A stretch of 64,000 nucleotides of DNA from Salinimicrobium terrae DSM 17865 (GTDB lineage Bacteria > Bacteroidota > Bacteroidia > Flavobacteriales > Flavobacteriaceae). Shown here piece after piece: positions 15,772-24,397 of the stretch. The notes beneath the pieces are model-generated. The model searched no databases and had not been told where the DNA came from. It was given only the letters and a program-made list of their open reading frames with translations. The DNA is taken from NCBI RefSeq assembly GCF_000424665.1, contig NZ_KE384223.1, positions 96,962 through 160,961 of the forward strand, in the 5' to 3' direction. Every line of letters starts with the position of its first letter. Within the stretch, counting starts at the first letter, position 1. The translations under genes were made by a program, and so were the position numbers.

Positions 15772-17556
15772 ATGTCTCATTACGAAGCACCTATTCGAAA
15801 GCCTTTAGTTCTTGGCGATAAGACTTATCATGATGTTACGGTAGATGTTGCTGCTCCTGTTGAAGGGCGGGCAAACAAATCATGGTGGATAGTTTTCTCT
15901 ATTGCGCTTATAGCTTTCCTGTGGGGATTGGGTTGTATTATTTATACGGTTTCTGTAGGAATTGGTACCTGGGGATTAAACAGAACAGTAGGTTGGGCGT
16001 GGGATATCACCAACTTTGTATGGTGGGTAGGTATTGGTCACGCCGGTACACTTATCTCGGCAGTTCTATTACTCTTCCGCCAAAAATGGAGAATGGCCAT
16101 TAACCGTTCTGCAGAGGCTATGACAATCTTTTCGGTTGTTCAGGCTGGATTGTTTCCTATTATTCACATGGGGCGTCCATGGCTGGCTTATTGGGTACTT
16201 CCTATTCCAAACCAGTTCGGTTCCCTTTGGGTAAATTTCAATTCTCCCCTGCTTTGGGATGTATTCGCGATCTCCACCTATCTTTCAGTTTCTTTAGTTT
16301 TCTGGTGGACAGGATTACTGCCAGATTTTGCCATGATTAGAGATCGAGCCGTAAAACCCTTTCAAAAACATATTTACGGAATATTAAGCTTTGGGTGGAG
16401 TGGGCGTGCCAAAGACTGGCAACGCTTTGAAGAGGTGTCACTTGTTCTGGCCGGTTTGGCTACTCCTCTTGTATTATCTGTACACACTATTGTATCTTTT
16501 GACTTTGCCACTTCGGTGATTCCGGGATGGCATACAACGATCTTTCCGCCTTATTTTGTGGCGGGGGCGATCTTCTCCGGATTCGCAATGGTGAATACGC
16601 TTCTCATTATTATGAGGAAGGTTTCCCATCTCGAGGATTATATAACTATCCAGCATATCGAATTGATGAACATTGTAATTATGATCACAGGTTCTATTGT
16701 TGGTGTGGCTTATATTACCGAGCTGTTCATGGCGTGGTACTCGGGTGTGGAATACGAACAATACGCATTTCTTAACCGTGCAACCGGTCCTTACGCCTGG
16801 GCTTACTGGGCGATGATGACCTGTAACGTATTTTCTCCACAGTTCATGTGGTTTAAAAAGCTGCGTACAAGTATCATGTTCTCTTTTATTATTTCCATTG
16901 TGGTGAACATAGGGATGTGGTTTGAGCGGTTTGTTATTATTGTAACTTCACTTCACAGAGATTACTTACCGTCTTCATGGACTATGTTCTCTCCAACCTT
17001 TGTGGATATCGGGATTTTTATTGGAACCATTGGTTTCTTCTTTGTTCTATTCCTGCTTTATGCAAGAACTTTCCCTGTGATCGCGCAAGCAGAGGTTAAG
17101 ACAATTCTTAAAGCTTCTGGGGATAGATATAAAAAATTACGTGAGGAGCATGGAGACCATGCAGATCATACTAACACGATCGTAAGAGAACCAGTGTCAA
17201 ATGTTGAAGAAGGGTGGATTAAAAGAAATGAATACGATAAAAAGAGGGATCACGAACCCACAACTCATACAGAAGGTTTAACTAGTTCTGAGGTAGATAA
17301 AGATAAAATTGATGAAATGCTTCACCGCATTGGAGTGTTTGATCCTGCAACTCAAAATGCAGATAACCTGCAAAAGCTTGGCGGCGTTGGACCTTTAATG
17401 GAACAAAAGCTTCACCAGGTAGGTATTTATACTTATGCACAGGTGAGCAATCTTTCTGGGGACGATTATATTTTGCTTGACAGGGTAATAGATAACTTCC
17501 CTACTGCAGAGAATAGAGGAGATTGGAATCAGCAGGCAAACCAACTTAAAAATTAA
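15772..17556 (+). CDS. actC: alternative complex III subunit ActC (NrfD-like) with C-terminal helix-hairpin-helix domain
   Basis: ActC is the NrfD/PsrC-like integral membrane subunit where menaquinol is thought to be oxidised. Residues 1-450 contain about ten transmembrane helices with family segments such as WWVGIGHAGTLISA and WSGVEYEQYA-like loop residues. After the last helix (about residue 440) comes a charged linker and then a compact domain at about 528-594 reading LQKLGGVGPLMEQKLHQVGI and ending RGDWNQQANQL. This matches the helix-hairpin-helix (H3TH, COG3743-like) module found on the C-termini of some ribosomal L21 and NuoE proteins. Its role on a quinol oxidoreductase is unknown. The neighbours are actB (34 nt) and actD (6 nt). 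Confidence 0.93.
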   Translation: MSHYEAPIRKPLVLGDKTYHDVTVDVAAPVEGRANKSWWIVFSIALIAFLWGLGCIIYTVSVGIGTWGLNRTVGWAWDITNFVWWVGIGHAGTLISAVLLLFRQKWRMAINRSAEAMTIFSVVQAGLFPIIHMGRPWLAYWVLPIPNQFGSLWVNFNSPLLWDVFAISTYLSVSLVFWWTGLLPDFAMIRDRAVKPFQKHIYGILSFGWSGRAKDWQRFEEVSLVLAGLATPLVLSVHTIVSFDFATSVIPGWHTTIFPPYFVAGAIFSGFAMVNTLLIIMRKVSHLEDYITIQHIELMNIVIMITGSIVGVAYITELFMAWYSGVEYEQYAFLNRATGPYAWAYWAMMTCNVFSPQFMWFKKLRTSIMFSFIISIVVNIGMWFERFVIIVTSLHRDYLPSSWTMFSPTFVDIGIFIGTIGFFFVLFLLYARTFPVIAQAEVKTILKASGDRYKKLREEHGDHADHTNTIVREPVSNVEEGWIKRNEYDKKRDHEPTTHTEGLTSSEVDKDKIDEMLHRIGVFDPATQNADNLQKLGGVGPLMEQKLHQVGIYTYAQVSNLSGDDYILLDRVIDNFPTAENRGDWNQQANQLKN

Positions 17557-17562
17557 TTTATA

Positions 17563-18090
17563 ATGGCATCTAAAGTTATACACGCTCTTTATACAGATGA
17601 TGACTTGCTACTACAGGCAGTTAGGCAAGTAAGAGAAGCTCGTTACAGGATTGGAGAGATCTATACGCCGTTTCCAGTTCACGGACTCGACAAGGCGATG
17701 GGGCTTGCTCCAACCCGGCTGGCAATAACCTCTTTTATTTACGTGATTATTGGATTAGTGGTGGCGGTTGCCATGATGAATTTTATTATGATTGAAGACT
17801 GGCCTATGGATATTGGAGGGAAGCCCAGCTTTACCTTTATTCAGAACAGCCCTGCGTTTGTACCCATAATGTTTGAATTAACTGTATTTTTTGCTGCCCA
17901 CCTTATGGTGTTTACTTTCTTTATGAGAAGCAAATTGTGGCCCTTCAAAAAAGCTGAAAATCCCGATGTAAGAACTACCGATGATCACTTCCTAATGGAG
18001 GTTGTAATAGGTAATCATGATGCAGAGGAGCTAACTGAATTCTTGTTTAATACAGGAGCTTCGGAAATTAAACTAATAGATAACAAATAA
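17563..18090 (+). CDS. actD: alternative complex III subunit ActD (DUF3341)
   Basis: ActD is a small membrane subunit of ACIII without cofactors. The 175 residues begin with a cytosolic alpha/beta part (HALYTDDDLLLQAVRQVREA ... IYTPFPVHGLDKAMG), the DUF3341 hallmark. Two transmembrane helices follow (about 47-68 and 100-122), then a short C-terminal region with TTDDHFLMEV. It lies 6 nt after actC and 5 nt before actE. Confidence 0.94.
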   Translation: MASKVIHALYTDDDLLLQAVRQVREARYRIGEIYTPFPVHGLDKAMGLAPTRLAITSFIYVIIGLVVAVAMMNFIMIEDWPMDIGGKPSFTFIQNSPAFVPIMFELTVFFAAHLMVFTFFMRSKLWPFKKAENPDVRTTDDHFLMEVVIGNHDAEELTEFLFNTGASEIKLIDNK

Positions 18091-18095
18091 ACCCA

Positions 18096-18818
18096 ATGAA
18101 AAGTTTATTTAAAAAATCCATGTTATTCATCGTTGGCTTAAGTGTGGTTTCCTGTGTGGAAAACTCGAAGCCCAACTACCAGTACATGCCAAATATGCAT
18201 GAAACTGTAAGCTATGAGCCATATGGAGCATACGATGTCTTTGTTGATGAGCAGGAGGCTAAGCTTCCGGTAGAAGGAACAGTGTCGAGAGGCTGGAGAC
18301 CTTTTCCCTACGAACATTCTCCTGAAGGGTTTGCTGCAGCCAAAACAGAATTAACCAATCCTCTTCCATATACAGAAGAAACTCTAGCTGCTGGTAAAGC
18401 GCTATATACTATTTACTGTGCTTTGTGTCATGGTGACTCAGGAGATGGAAAAGGAATTTTAGTTGAAAGGGAAAAAATATTAGGTATACCCAGTTATGAT
18501 GATGTAGGTAGAGCGATTACAGAGGGTAGCGTTTACTATGTACAATATTACGGTTTAAACGCAATGGGATCCTATGCCTCGCAAACATCCATTGAAGAGC
18601 GATGGGCTATTACCCACTATGTGATGACCCTTAAAGATGAACTTGAAGGAAGTCCTGCCCGTGAATTTGAGATTCCAGAAGGAGCAGAAGCTGGAGTTGA
18701 AGCTGAAGGAGAAAATGGTGAAGATGAAAACCTTATGCCGCCGGTAAATGCCGAACAGCCCATGGAAGTGAAGGAAGATGACACAGATGAAGGACCAGTT
18801 GAAGAAATCGAAGAATAA
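18096..18818 (+). CDS. actE: alternative complex III subunit ActE (monohaem cytochrome c lipoprotein)
   Basis: ActE is the monohaem c-type cytochrome of ACIII, probably handing electrons to the oxidase. The 240-residue precursor has a lipoprotein signal (MLFIVGLSVVSC, Cys at about residue 20), a cytochrome c domain with the haem motif YCALCHGDSGDGKG (about 107-120), and a downstream Met-containing loop for the axial ligand. From about residue 190 the protein ends in a roughly 50-residue acidic tail rich in Glu and Asp, which looks disordered. This tail is longer than a minimal ActE needs, and its role is not evident. Confidence 0.93.
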   Translation: MKSLFKKSMLFIVGLSVVSCVENSKPNYQYMPNMHETVSYEPYGAYDVFVDEQEAKLPVEGTVSRGWRPFPYEHSPEGFAAAKTELTNPLPYTEETLAAGKALYTIYCALCHGDSGDGKGILVEREKILGIPSYDDVGRAITEGSVYYVQYYGLNAMGSYASQTSIEERWAITHYVMTLKDELEGSPAREFEIPEGAEAGVEAEGENGEDENLMPPVNAEQPMEVKEDDTDEGPVEEIEE

Positions 18819-18841
18819 CAGCCCACTAGATAATATAAAAT

Positions 18842-20236
18842 ATGTACACGCTATCCAGTAAATTAAAAATATTTTCTATAGTACTTATGGTAGTAGGTCT
18901 TCTGGGCCTTGTCTACGGGTTTATTGCCGCGCCTTCTACTATTGAAGAAGTAAGAGAATTTGTAGCATCTCATGATGAACCTCATGAAGCCATGGAAATG
19001 CCTCTTCCTGGTCAAACAGAGGATGAACTGGAAGACGATGCAGAGGGATTTGACTTTGTCCCCTCAGAGCACCAGGTAATTACCGAGCGTATGGATGAGG
19101 AATCCCATACCATGGCAGAAGATGCCGAACTTGTCCACCTTGAGCATGTTTTACATCAGCTACAGAACAAGCCTTGGGCTGCAGTATACGTTGCTGCTTT
19201 CTTTTTCTTCATGATTGCTCTTGGAACCCTTGCTTTTTATGCCGTACAATACGCTGCCCAGGCAGGTTGGTCTCCGGTTCTTTTTAGGGTAATGGAAGGC
19301 ATTACTGCTTATCTGCTTCCGGGAAGTATCATAATTTTTATATTTCTTGCACTTTCCGGCTTACACTTAAACCATCTTTTTGTTTGGATGGATCCCGAAG
19401 TAGTTGAACATGATGAGATCATTCGGAACAAGAGCGGTTATTTGAATGTCCCCTTTTTCCTTATTAGAGCTGCGATCTACATTGCAGGATGGAATATCTT
19501 CAGATATTTTATGAGAAGAAATTCATTAAAACAGGACGAGGCAACAGATATTAGATGGTACAAGAAAAACTTTAAGCTTTCAGCAGGATTTCTTGTATTC
19601 TTTATCGTCACCGAATCTATGATGTCCTGGGACTGGATCATGAGTCTTGACCCACACTGGTTTAGTACGCTTTTTGGATGGTATGTTTTCTCAAGTATGT
19701 TTGTGACGGCTGTTACAGTAATTGCTATGGTAACTATTTATCTTAAATCAAGGGATTACCTGCCATTTGTTAACAATAGCCATATCCATGATCTTGCAAA
19801 ATTCATGTTTGGACTTAGTATTTTTTGGGCCTATTTATGGTTCTCTCAGTTCATGTTGATCTGGTATGCCAACATTCCTGAGGAGGTTACTTACTACGTC
19901 GCGAGAATAGAAGATTACCAGCTGGTATTCTTTGGAATGGTAGTTCTTAATCTTATCTTCCCGCTTTTACTGTTAATGAACAGTGACTTTAAGCGTGTAA
20001 ATTATTTTGTGGTGATGACAGGAATTATAATTCTTTTAGGTCACTATCTTGATATTTATGTGATGATCATGCCCGCTACGGTTGGAGAATCATGGTTCAT
20101 TGGGATACCAGAACTTAGTGCGCTGGCATTCTTTGGAGGATTGTTTATTTTTGTAGTTTTCAATTCGCTCTCAAAAGTACCGTTACTGGCCAAAGGAAAT
20201 CCTTTTATAAAAGAAAGTGAGCATTATCATTATTAA
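18842..20236 (+). CDS. actF: alternative complex III subunit ActF (NrfD-like)
   Basis: ActF is the second NrfD-like integral membrane protein of ACIII, a paralogue of ActC. The 464 residues have one N-terminal helix (7-28), an acidic soluble stretch (about 35-105), then about nine transmembrane helices with ESMMSWDWIMSLDPHWFSTL and FWAYLWFSQFMLIWYANIPEE, which are characteristic of the family. The acidic insert after the first helix resembles the acidic tail of ActE encoded just before. It ends 26 nt before coxB. Confidence 0.94.
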   Translation: MYTLSSKLKIFSIVLMVVGLLGLVYGFIAAPSTIEEVREFVASHDEPHEAMEMPLPGQTEDELEDDAEGFDFVPSEHQVITERMDEESHTMAEDAELVHLEHVLHQLQNKPWAAVYVAAFFFFMIALGTLAFYAVQYAAQAGWSPVLFRVMEGITAYLLPGSIIIFIFLALSGLHLNHLFVWMDPEVVEHDEIIRNKSGYLNVPFFLIRAAIYIAGWNIFRYFMRRNSLKQDEATDIRWYKKNFKLSAGFLVFFIVTESMMSWDWIMSLDPHWFSTLFGWYVFSSMFVTAVTVIAMVTIYLKSRDYLPFVNNSHIHDLAKFMFGLSIFWAYLWFSQFMLIWYANIPEEVTYYVARIEDYQLVFFGMVVLNLIFPLLLLMNSDFKRVNYFVVMTGIIILLGHYLDIYVMIMPATVGESWFIGIPELSALAFFGGLFIFVVFNSLSKVPLLAKGNPFIKESEHYHY

Positions 20237-20262
20237 AAGATTGTTTAAAGAGAAATTATAAA

Positions 20263-21390
20263 ATGACAGTATTTTTAATCATAATAGTAGTAGCATTATT
20301 TGCGATAACTGTTTGGCAGCTTACAAGGATCTTCCAGTTATCCAGGAACACTAATACCCTGGACTCTTCGCAGATAGCAAATGACAAGGATAACAAGACT
20401 CAGGGAAACCTGATGCTCGCCTTTGGGATCGCTTTTTATATTTTCATGCTTTACAACTTCTGGAGTTTTGGAGACCGAGCACTTCCTGCTGCTTCTTCAG
20501 AGCACGGTGAAGAGTATGATAACCTGCTTTTGATCACTATGGCCGTAATTATGTTTGTACAGGTCATCACCCAGGGTCTGCTGCACTACTTTGCCTTTAA
20601 ATACAAAGGGAAGAAGGGGCAGAAAGCACTTTTCTTCGCAGATAATGATAAGCTGGAATTTGTATGGACAATTATTCCTGTGATAGTGCTCGCTGGATTG
20701 ATCATCTACGGATTATTTACCTGGAGTGATATAATGGACATAGATGAAGAAGATGATCCAATTGTAGTAGAACTCTACGCTAAACAGTTTAGCTGGATTG
20801 CCCGCTACGCAGGAAAAGACAATGTACTGGGAAAAGCGAACGTAAGGTTTATTGAACCAAGTAACCCTTTAGGAATTGACAATAGTGACCCTTACGCCCT
20901 TGATGACGTCGTAACTGCAGAAATCCATCTGCCTGTAGACAGGCCGGTACTATTTAAAATGAGATCGCAGGATGTACTTCACTCTGCATATTTTCCTCAT
21001 TTTAGAGCTCAAATGAACGTTGTTCCGGGAATGATTACTCAATTTGCGTTTACACCCACTGTAACAACAGATGCTATCAACGAGACTGAATATATGAGGG
21101 ATAAAGTTGCCAGGATAAACGAAATACGAAGAGAAAAAAATGAGGAATTGGTCGCCCTCGGGGAAGAGCCGTTGACAGATTATGATAACTTCGAGTACTA
21201 CCTGTTGTGTAATAAGATTTGTGGGGTAGCGCACTACAACATGCAGATGAAGGTAGTCGTGGAAACCGAAGAAGAGTTCAATGTCTGGATGGCAGAACAA
21301 GAGGAATATTCCGAGACTCTTGGTGATTTGATTGGTGCAAAAAAGGATCGGAAAAGTACAGGAGAGGAACTTGCACAGGTAGAAAATTAA
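20263..21390 (+). CDS. coxB: cytochrome c oxidase subunit II
   Basis: Subunit II carries the binuclear CuA centre that accepts electrons from cytochrome c or ACIII. The 375 residues contain four N-terminal hydrophobic segments (1-23, about 48-70, 83-108, 126-150), two more than the usual two, then the cupredoxin domain. The CuA ligands are visible: His in DVLHSAYFPHF and the cluster LLCNKICGVAHYNMQM (C-x3-C-x3-H-x2-M, about residues 316-330). No cytochrome c domain is fused to it, so the electron donor is presumably ActE/ActA of the adjoining complex. coxA follows after 20 nt. Confidence 0.95.
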   Translation: MTVFLIIIVVALFAITVWQLTRIFQLSRNTNTLDSSQIANDKDNKTQGNLMLAFGIAFYIFMLYNFWSFGDRALPAASSEHGEEYDNLLLITMAVIMFVQVITQGLLHYFAFKYKGKKGQKALFFADNDKLEFVWTIIPVIVLAGLIIYGLFTWSDIMDIDEEDDPIVVELYAKQFSWIARYAGKDNVLGKANVRFIEPSNPLGIDNSDPYALDDVVTAEIHLPVDRPVLFKMRSQDVLHSAYFPHFRAQMNVVPGMITQFAFTPTVTTDAINETEYMRDKVARINEIRREKNEELVALGEEPLTDYDNFEYYLLCNKICGVAHYNMQMKVVVETEEEFNVWMAEQEEYSETLGDLIGAKKDRKSTGEELAQVEN

Positions 21391-21410
21391 TTAAGTAAGA
21401 ATAAAGAAAT

Positions 21411-23228
21411 ATGTCAGCAGTAGGACACGTACCGGTTAATGAACATCCACATGATGATCACCATCATGAAGGTAATTTCTTTACGAAGTATATATTCAGC
21501 ATGGACCATAAAGTTATTGCAAAGCAATACCTTTTTACGGCACTTTTCATGGGGATCATTGGGATTGCGATGTCAATCTTCTTCCGTATGCAGCTTGCCT
21601 GGCCGAGCGAATCATTTAAAATTTTTGAAATTTTCCTTGGAAAATGGGCTCCCGGAGGAGTAATGAGCCAGGAAGTTTATCTGGCGCTAGTTACTATTCA
21701 TGGTACCATCATGGTTTTCTTTGTTCTTACACAGGGATTAAGTGGTACTTTTAGTAACCTGTTAATCCCGCTCCAGATTGGAGCACGGGATATGGCTTCA
21801 GGATTTATGAACATGCTTTCTTACTGGTTGTTCTTCCTTTCCTGCATCATAATGCTCAGTTCCCTTTTTGTTGAGTCGGGGGCTGCTTCTGCAGGTTGGA
21901 CAATTTACCCGCCGTTAAGTGCCCTTCCACAGGCTATAGGTGGTTCAGGACTCGGTATGACCCTGTGGCTGGTCTCAATGGCAATATTTATCGCTTCCTC
22001 ACTTCTTGGGTCCTTAAATTACATTGTAACAGTCATCAACCTTAGAACTAAAGGTTTATCGATGACCCGTTTGCCTTTAACCATTTGGGCTCTTTTTGTT
22101 ACAGCAATCATTGGGGTAGTATCCTTTCCGGTTCTTTTGTCGGCTGCTTTGATGCTTATAATGGATAGGAGCTTTGGAACTTCCTTCTTCCTTAGTGATA
22201 TTTACATTGGAGGAGAAGTGCTGCACTACCAGGGTGGTTCGCCAATCCTGTTTGAGCACCTTTTCTGGTTCCTTGGACACCCTGAGGTTTATATCGTAAT
22301 TCTTCCTGCCATGGGTATCGCATCAGAGATTCTGGCAACAAACTCGAGAAAACCTATTTTTGGATACCGTGCCATGATCGCCTCCATTTTGGGAATTGCA
22401 TTTCTTTCAACAATTGTTTGGGGGCACCACATGTTCGTATCGGGAATGAACCCGTTCCTGGGTTCGGTGTTTACCTTTACTACATTATTAATTGCAATTC
22501 CTTCCGCAGTAAAAGCATTTAACTGGATCACGACTATTTGGAAAGGTAACCTGCAAATGAACCCTTCCATGTTGTTCTCTATTGGATTTGTATCTACCTT
22601 CATTACAGGAGGTTTAACAGGACTGGTTCTTGGAGACAGTACCCTCGATATTAACGTTCACGATACGTATTTCGTTGTAGCTCACTTCCACCTGGTGATG
22701 GGTATCTCTGCTCTTTATGGAATGTTTGCCGGAATCTATCACTGGTTCCCAAAGATGTTCGGACGAATGATGAATAAGAACCTGGGTTATATTCACTTCT
22801 GGATTACCATTATTGGTGCTTATGGGGTATTTTTCCCGATGCACTTTGTGGGAATGGCCGGTCTACCGCGTAGATATTACGATAACACTGCTTTCCCTTA
22901 CTTTGATGACCTTTTGGAAATAAATGTCTTGATCACCATTTTTGCTATTATAACTGCACTGGTACAACTTGTATTCCTTTATAACTTTATACACTCTATT
23001 ATTGCAGGAAAAAAGGCAACAGCAAACCCTTGGAATTCAAATTCCCTTGAGTGGACTACGCCTGTAGAGCCTATTCACGGTAACTGGCCGGGAGAGATCC
23101 CACACGTTTATCGCTGGCCTTATGACTACAGTAAAACAAATGAGAAAGGGGAGTACGTCATTGCAGGACAGGACTACGCGCCGCAGAATGTTCCTTTGCA
23201 GGAAGGAGAAGAAGAGCTTAACCATTAG
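21411..23228 (+). CDS. coxA: cytochrome c oxidase subunit I
   Basis: This is the catalytic haem-copper subunit with the haem a/a3-CuB site that reduces oxygen and pumps protons. The 605-residue protein has a His-rich N-terminus, then 12 or more transmembrane helices. Landmarks are WFLGHPEVYIVILP (CuB His and the cross-linked Tyr, the A-family signature), WGHHMFVSGMNP (two CuB His) and HDTYFVVAHFHLVMG (haem a3 and a His ligands). It is the last gene of the act-cox operon, followed by a perfect 13-bp terminator stem. Subunits III and IV are encoded 26 kb downstream with ctaB. Confidence 0.96.
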   Translation: MSAVGHVPVNEHPHDDHHHEGNFFTKYIFSMDHKVIAKQYLFTALFMGIIGIAMSIFFRMQLAWPSESFKIFEIFLGKWAPGGVMSQEVYLALVTIHGTIMVFFVLTQGLSGTFSNLLIPLQIGARDMASGFMNMLSYWLFFLSCIIMLSSLFVESGAASAGWTIYPPLSALPQAIGGSGLGMTLWLVSMAIFIASSLLGSLNYIVTVINLRTKGLSMTRLPLTIWALFVTAIIGVVSFPVLLSAALMLIMDRSFGTSFFLSDIYIGGEVLHYQGGSPILFEHLFWFLGHPEVYIVILPAMGIASEILATNSRKPIFGYRAMIASILGIAFLSTIVWGHHMFVSGMNPFLGSVFTFTTLLIAIPSAVKAFNWITTIWKGNLQMNPSMLFSIGFVSTFITGGLTGLVLGDSTLDINVHDTYFVVAHFHLVMGISALYGMFAGIYHWFPKMFGRMMNKNLGYIHFWITIIGAYGVFFPMHFVGMAGLPRRYYDNTAFPYFDDLLEINVLITIFAIITALVQLVFLYNFIHSIIAGKKATANPWNSNSLEWTTPVEPIHGNWPGEIPHVYRWPYDYSKTNEKGEYVIAGQDYAPQNVPLQEGEEELNH

Positions 23229-23250
23229 GTCTTTTTAAACGCAACAGTAT

Positions 23251-23287
23251 AAAGCCTTTTCATCCACATGAAAAGGCTTTTTCTTTT
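23251..23287 (+). terminator. terminator of the act-cox operon
   Basis: AAAGCCTTTTCAT (23251-23263) pairs perfectly over 13 bp with ATGAAAAGGCTTT (23268-23280) around the loop CCAC, and a T-rich tract follows. A TATCTTTG -7 element for ruvB overlaps the end of the tract (23287-23294). Confidence 0.92.
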
Positions 23288-23312
23288 ATCTTTGTTTCTT
23301 TAATATCTTTTT

Positions 23313-24335
23313 ATGAATGAAAACCTTGATCCCTCCGGCGAAAATTTTTCTTCGGAAGAACTGGATATCGAGAGAGCTTTAAGGCCTCTCGAATTTGATG
23401 ATTTTGCAGGTCAGGATCAGGTATTGGACAACCTCAAAGTTTTTGTGGAAGCTGCCAATCAAAGAGGAGAGGCGCTTGATCATACACTTTTCCATGGGCC
23501 ACCCGGGCTTGGAAAAACTACTTTAGCTCATATTCTGGCTAACGAACTTAATGTTGGGATAAAAGTAACTTCCGGTCCTGTTCTGGATAAACCCGGAGAT
23601 CTTGCCGGGTTACTGACTAACCTGGACGAAAGGGATGTGCTGTTTATAGATGAGATCCACCGCCTGAGTGCTGTTGTAGAAGAATATCTTTATTCGGCTA
23701 TGGAAGATTATAAGATTGATATTATGATCGAGACGGGGCCTAATGCCCGATCGGTCCAGATCAACCTGAATCCCTTCACCCTTATCGGAGCCACTACCCG
23801 CAGCGGATTGCTTACAGCTCCCATGCGCGCCCGCTTCGGGATTTCCAGCCGACTCGAATATTACACTACCGAATTACTTTCCGATATTGTTCAGCGAAGT
23901 GCACAGATCCTCAAGGTGCCTATCACTATGGAAGCAGCTATTGAGATCGCCGGACGCAGTCGGGGTACCCCGCGTATTGCAAATGCACTTTTAAGACGGG
24001 TGCGTGATTTTGCACAGATCAAAGGCAACGGGAAGATTGATATCGAAATTGCAAAATATAGTCTTAAAGCATTGAATGTCGACGCCCATGGCTTGGATGA
24101 AATGGATAATAAGATTCTTACCACGATCATAGACAAATTCAAAGGCGGACCTGTGGGCATCACTACCCTTGCCACTGCCGTTAGTGAAAGTGCAGAGACC
24201 ATTGAAGAAGTATATGAGCCATTTTTGATCCAACAAGGATTTATCCAAAGAACTCCCCGCGGCCGGGAAGTGACCGAAGCTGCCTACAAACACCTTGGAA
24301 GGGTGAGGGGTGGAATTCAAGGAGGTCTATTTTAA
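23313..24335 (+). CDS. ruvB: Holliday junction branch migration helicase RuvB
   Basis: RuvB is the hexameric AAA+ motor that drives branch migration with RuvA. The 340 residues show Walker [10 protein letters not shown] (about 65-73), Walker B LFIDEIHR, sensor 1 [19 protein letters not shown] including the Arg finger region, and the C-terminal winged helix ending [21 protein letters not shown] -7 box TATCTTTG lies 19 nt before the ATG. As in many Bacteroidetes, ruvB is separated from ruvA (37131) and from ruvC, which is not in the window. Confidence 0.97.
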   Translation: MNENLDPSGENFSSEELDIERALRPLEFDDFAGQDQVLDNLKVFVEAANQRGEALDHTLFHGPPGLGKTTLAHILANELNVGIKVTSGPVLDKPGDLAGLLTNLDERDVLFIDEIHRLSAVVEEYLYSAMEDYKIDIMIETGPNARSVQINLNPFTLIGATTRSGLLTAPMRARFGISSRLEYYTTELLSDIVQRSAQILKVPITMEAAIEIAGRSRGTPRIANALLRRVRDFAQIKGNGKIDIEIAKYSLKALNVDAHGLDEMDNKILTTIIDKFKGGPVGITTLATAVSESAETIEEVYEPFLIQQGFIQRTPRGREVTEAAYKHLGRVRGGIQGGLF

Positions 24336-24346
24336 ATCGGAAGTCA

Positions 24347-24377
24347 GACCTCACAGGTTTTAAAATCCTGTGAGGTC
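24347..24377. repeat. perfect 11-bp inverted repeat after ruvB (terminator / REP-like)
   Basis: GACCTCACAGG (24347-24357) and CCTGTGAGGTC (24367-24377) are perfectly complementary around a 9-nt A/T loop. It lies between ruvB and the P450 gene and can act as the ruvB terminator. From general knowledge, GACCTCACAGG-type palindromes are dispersed many times in Bacteroidetes chromosomes, so it may be a REP-like unit; only one copy is in this window. Confidence 0.7.
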
Positions 24378-24397
24378 TTAAAACACAGAAGGTAACC

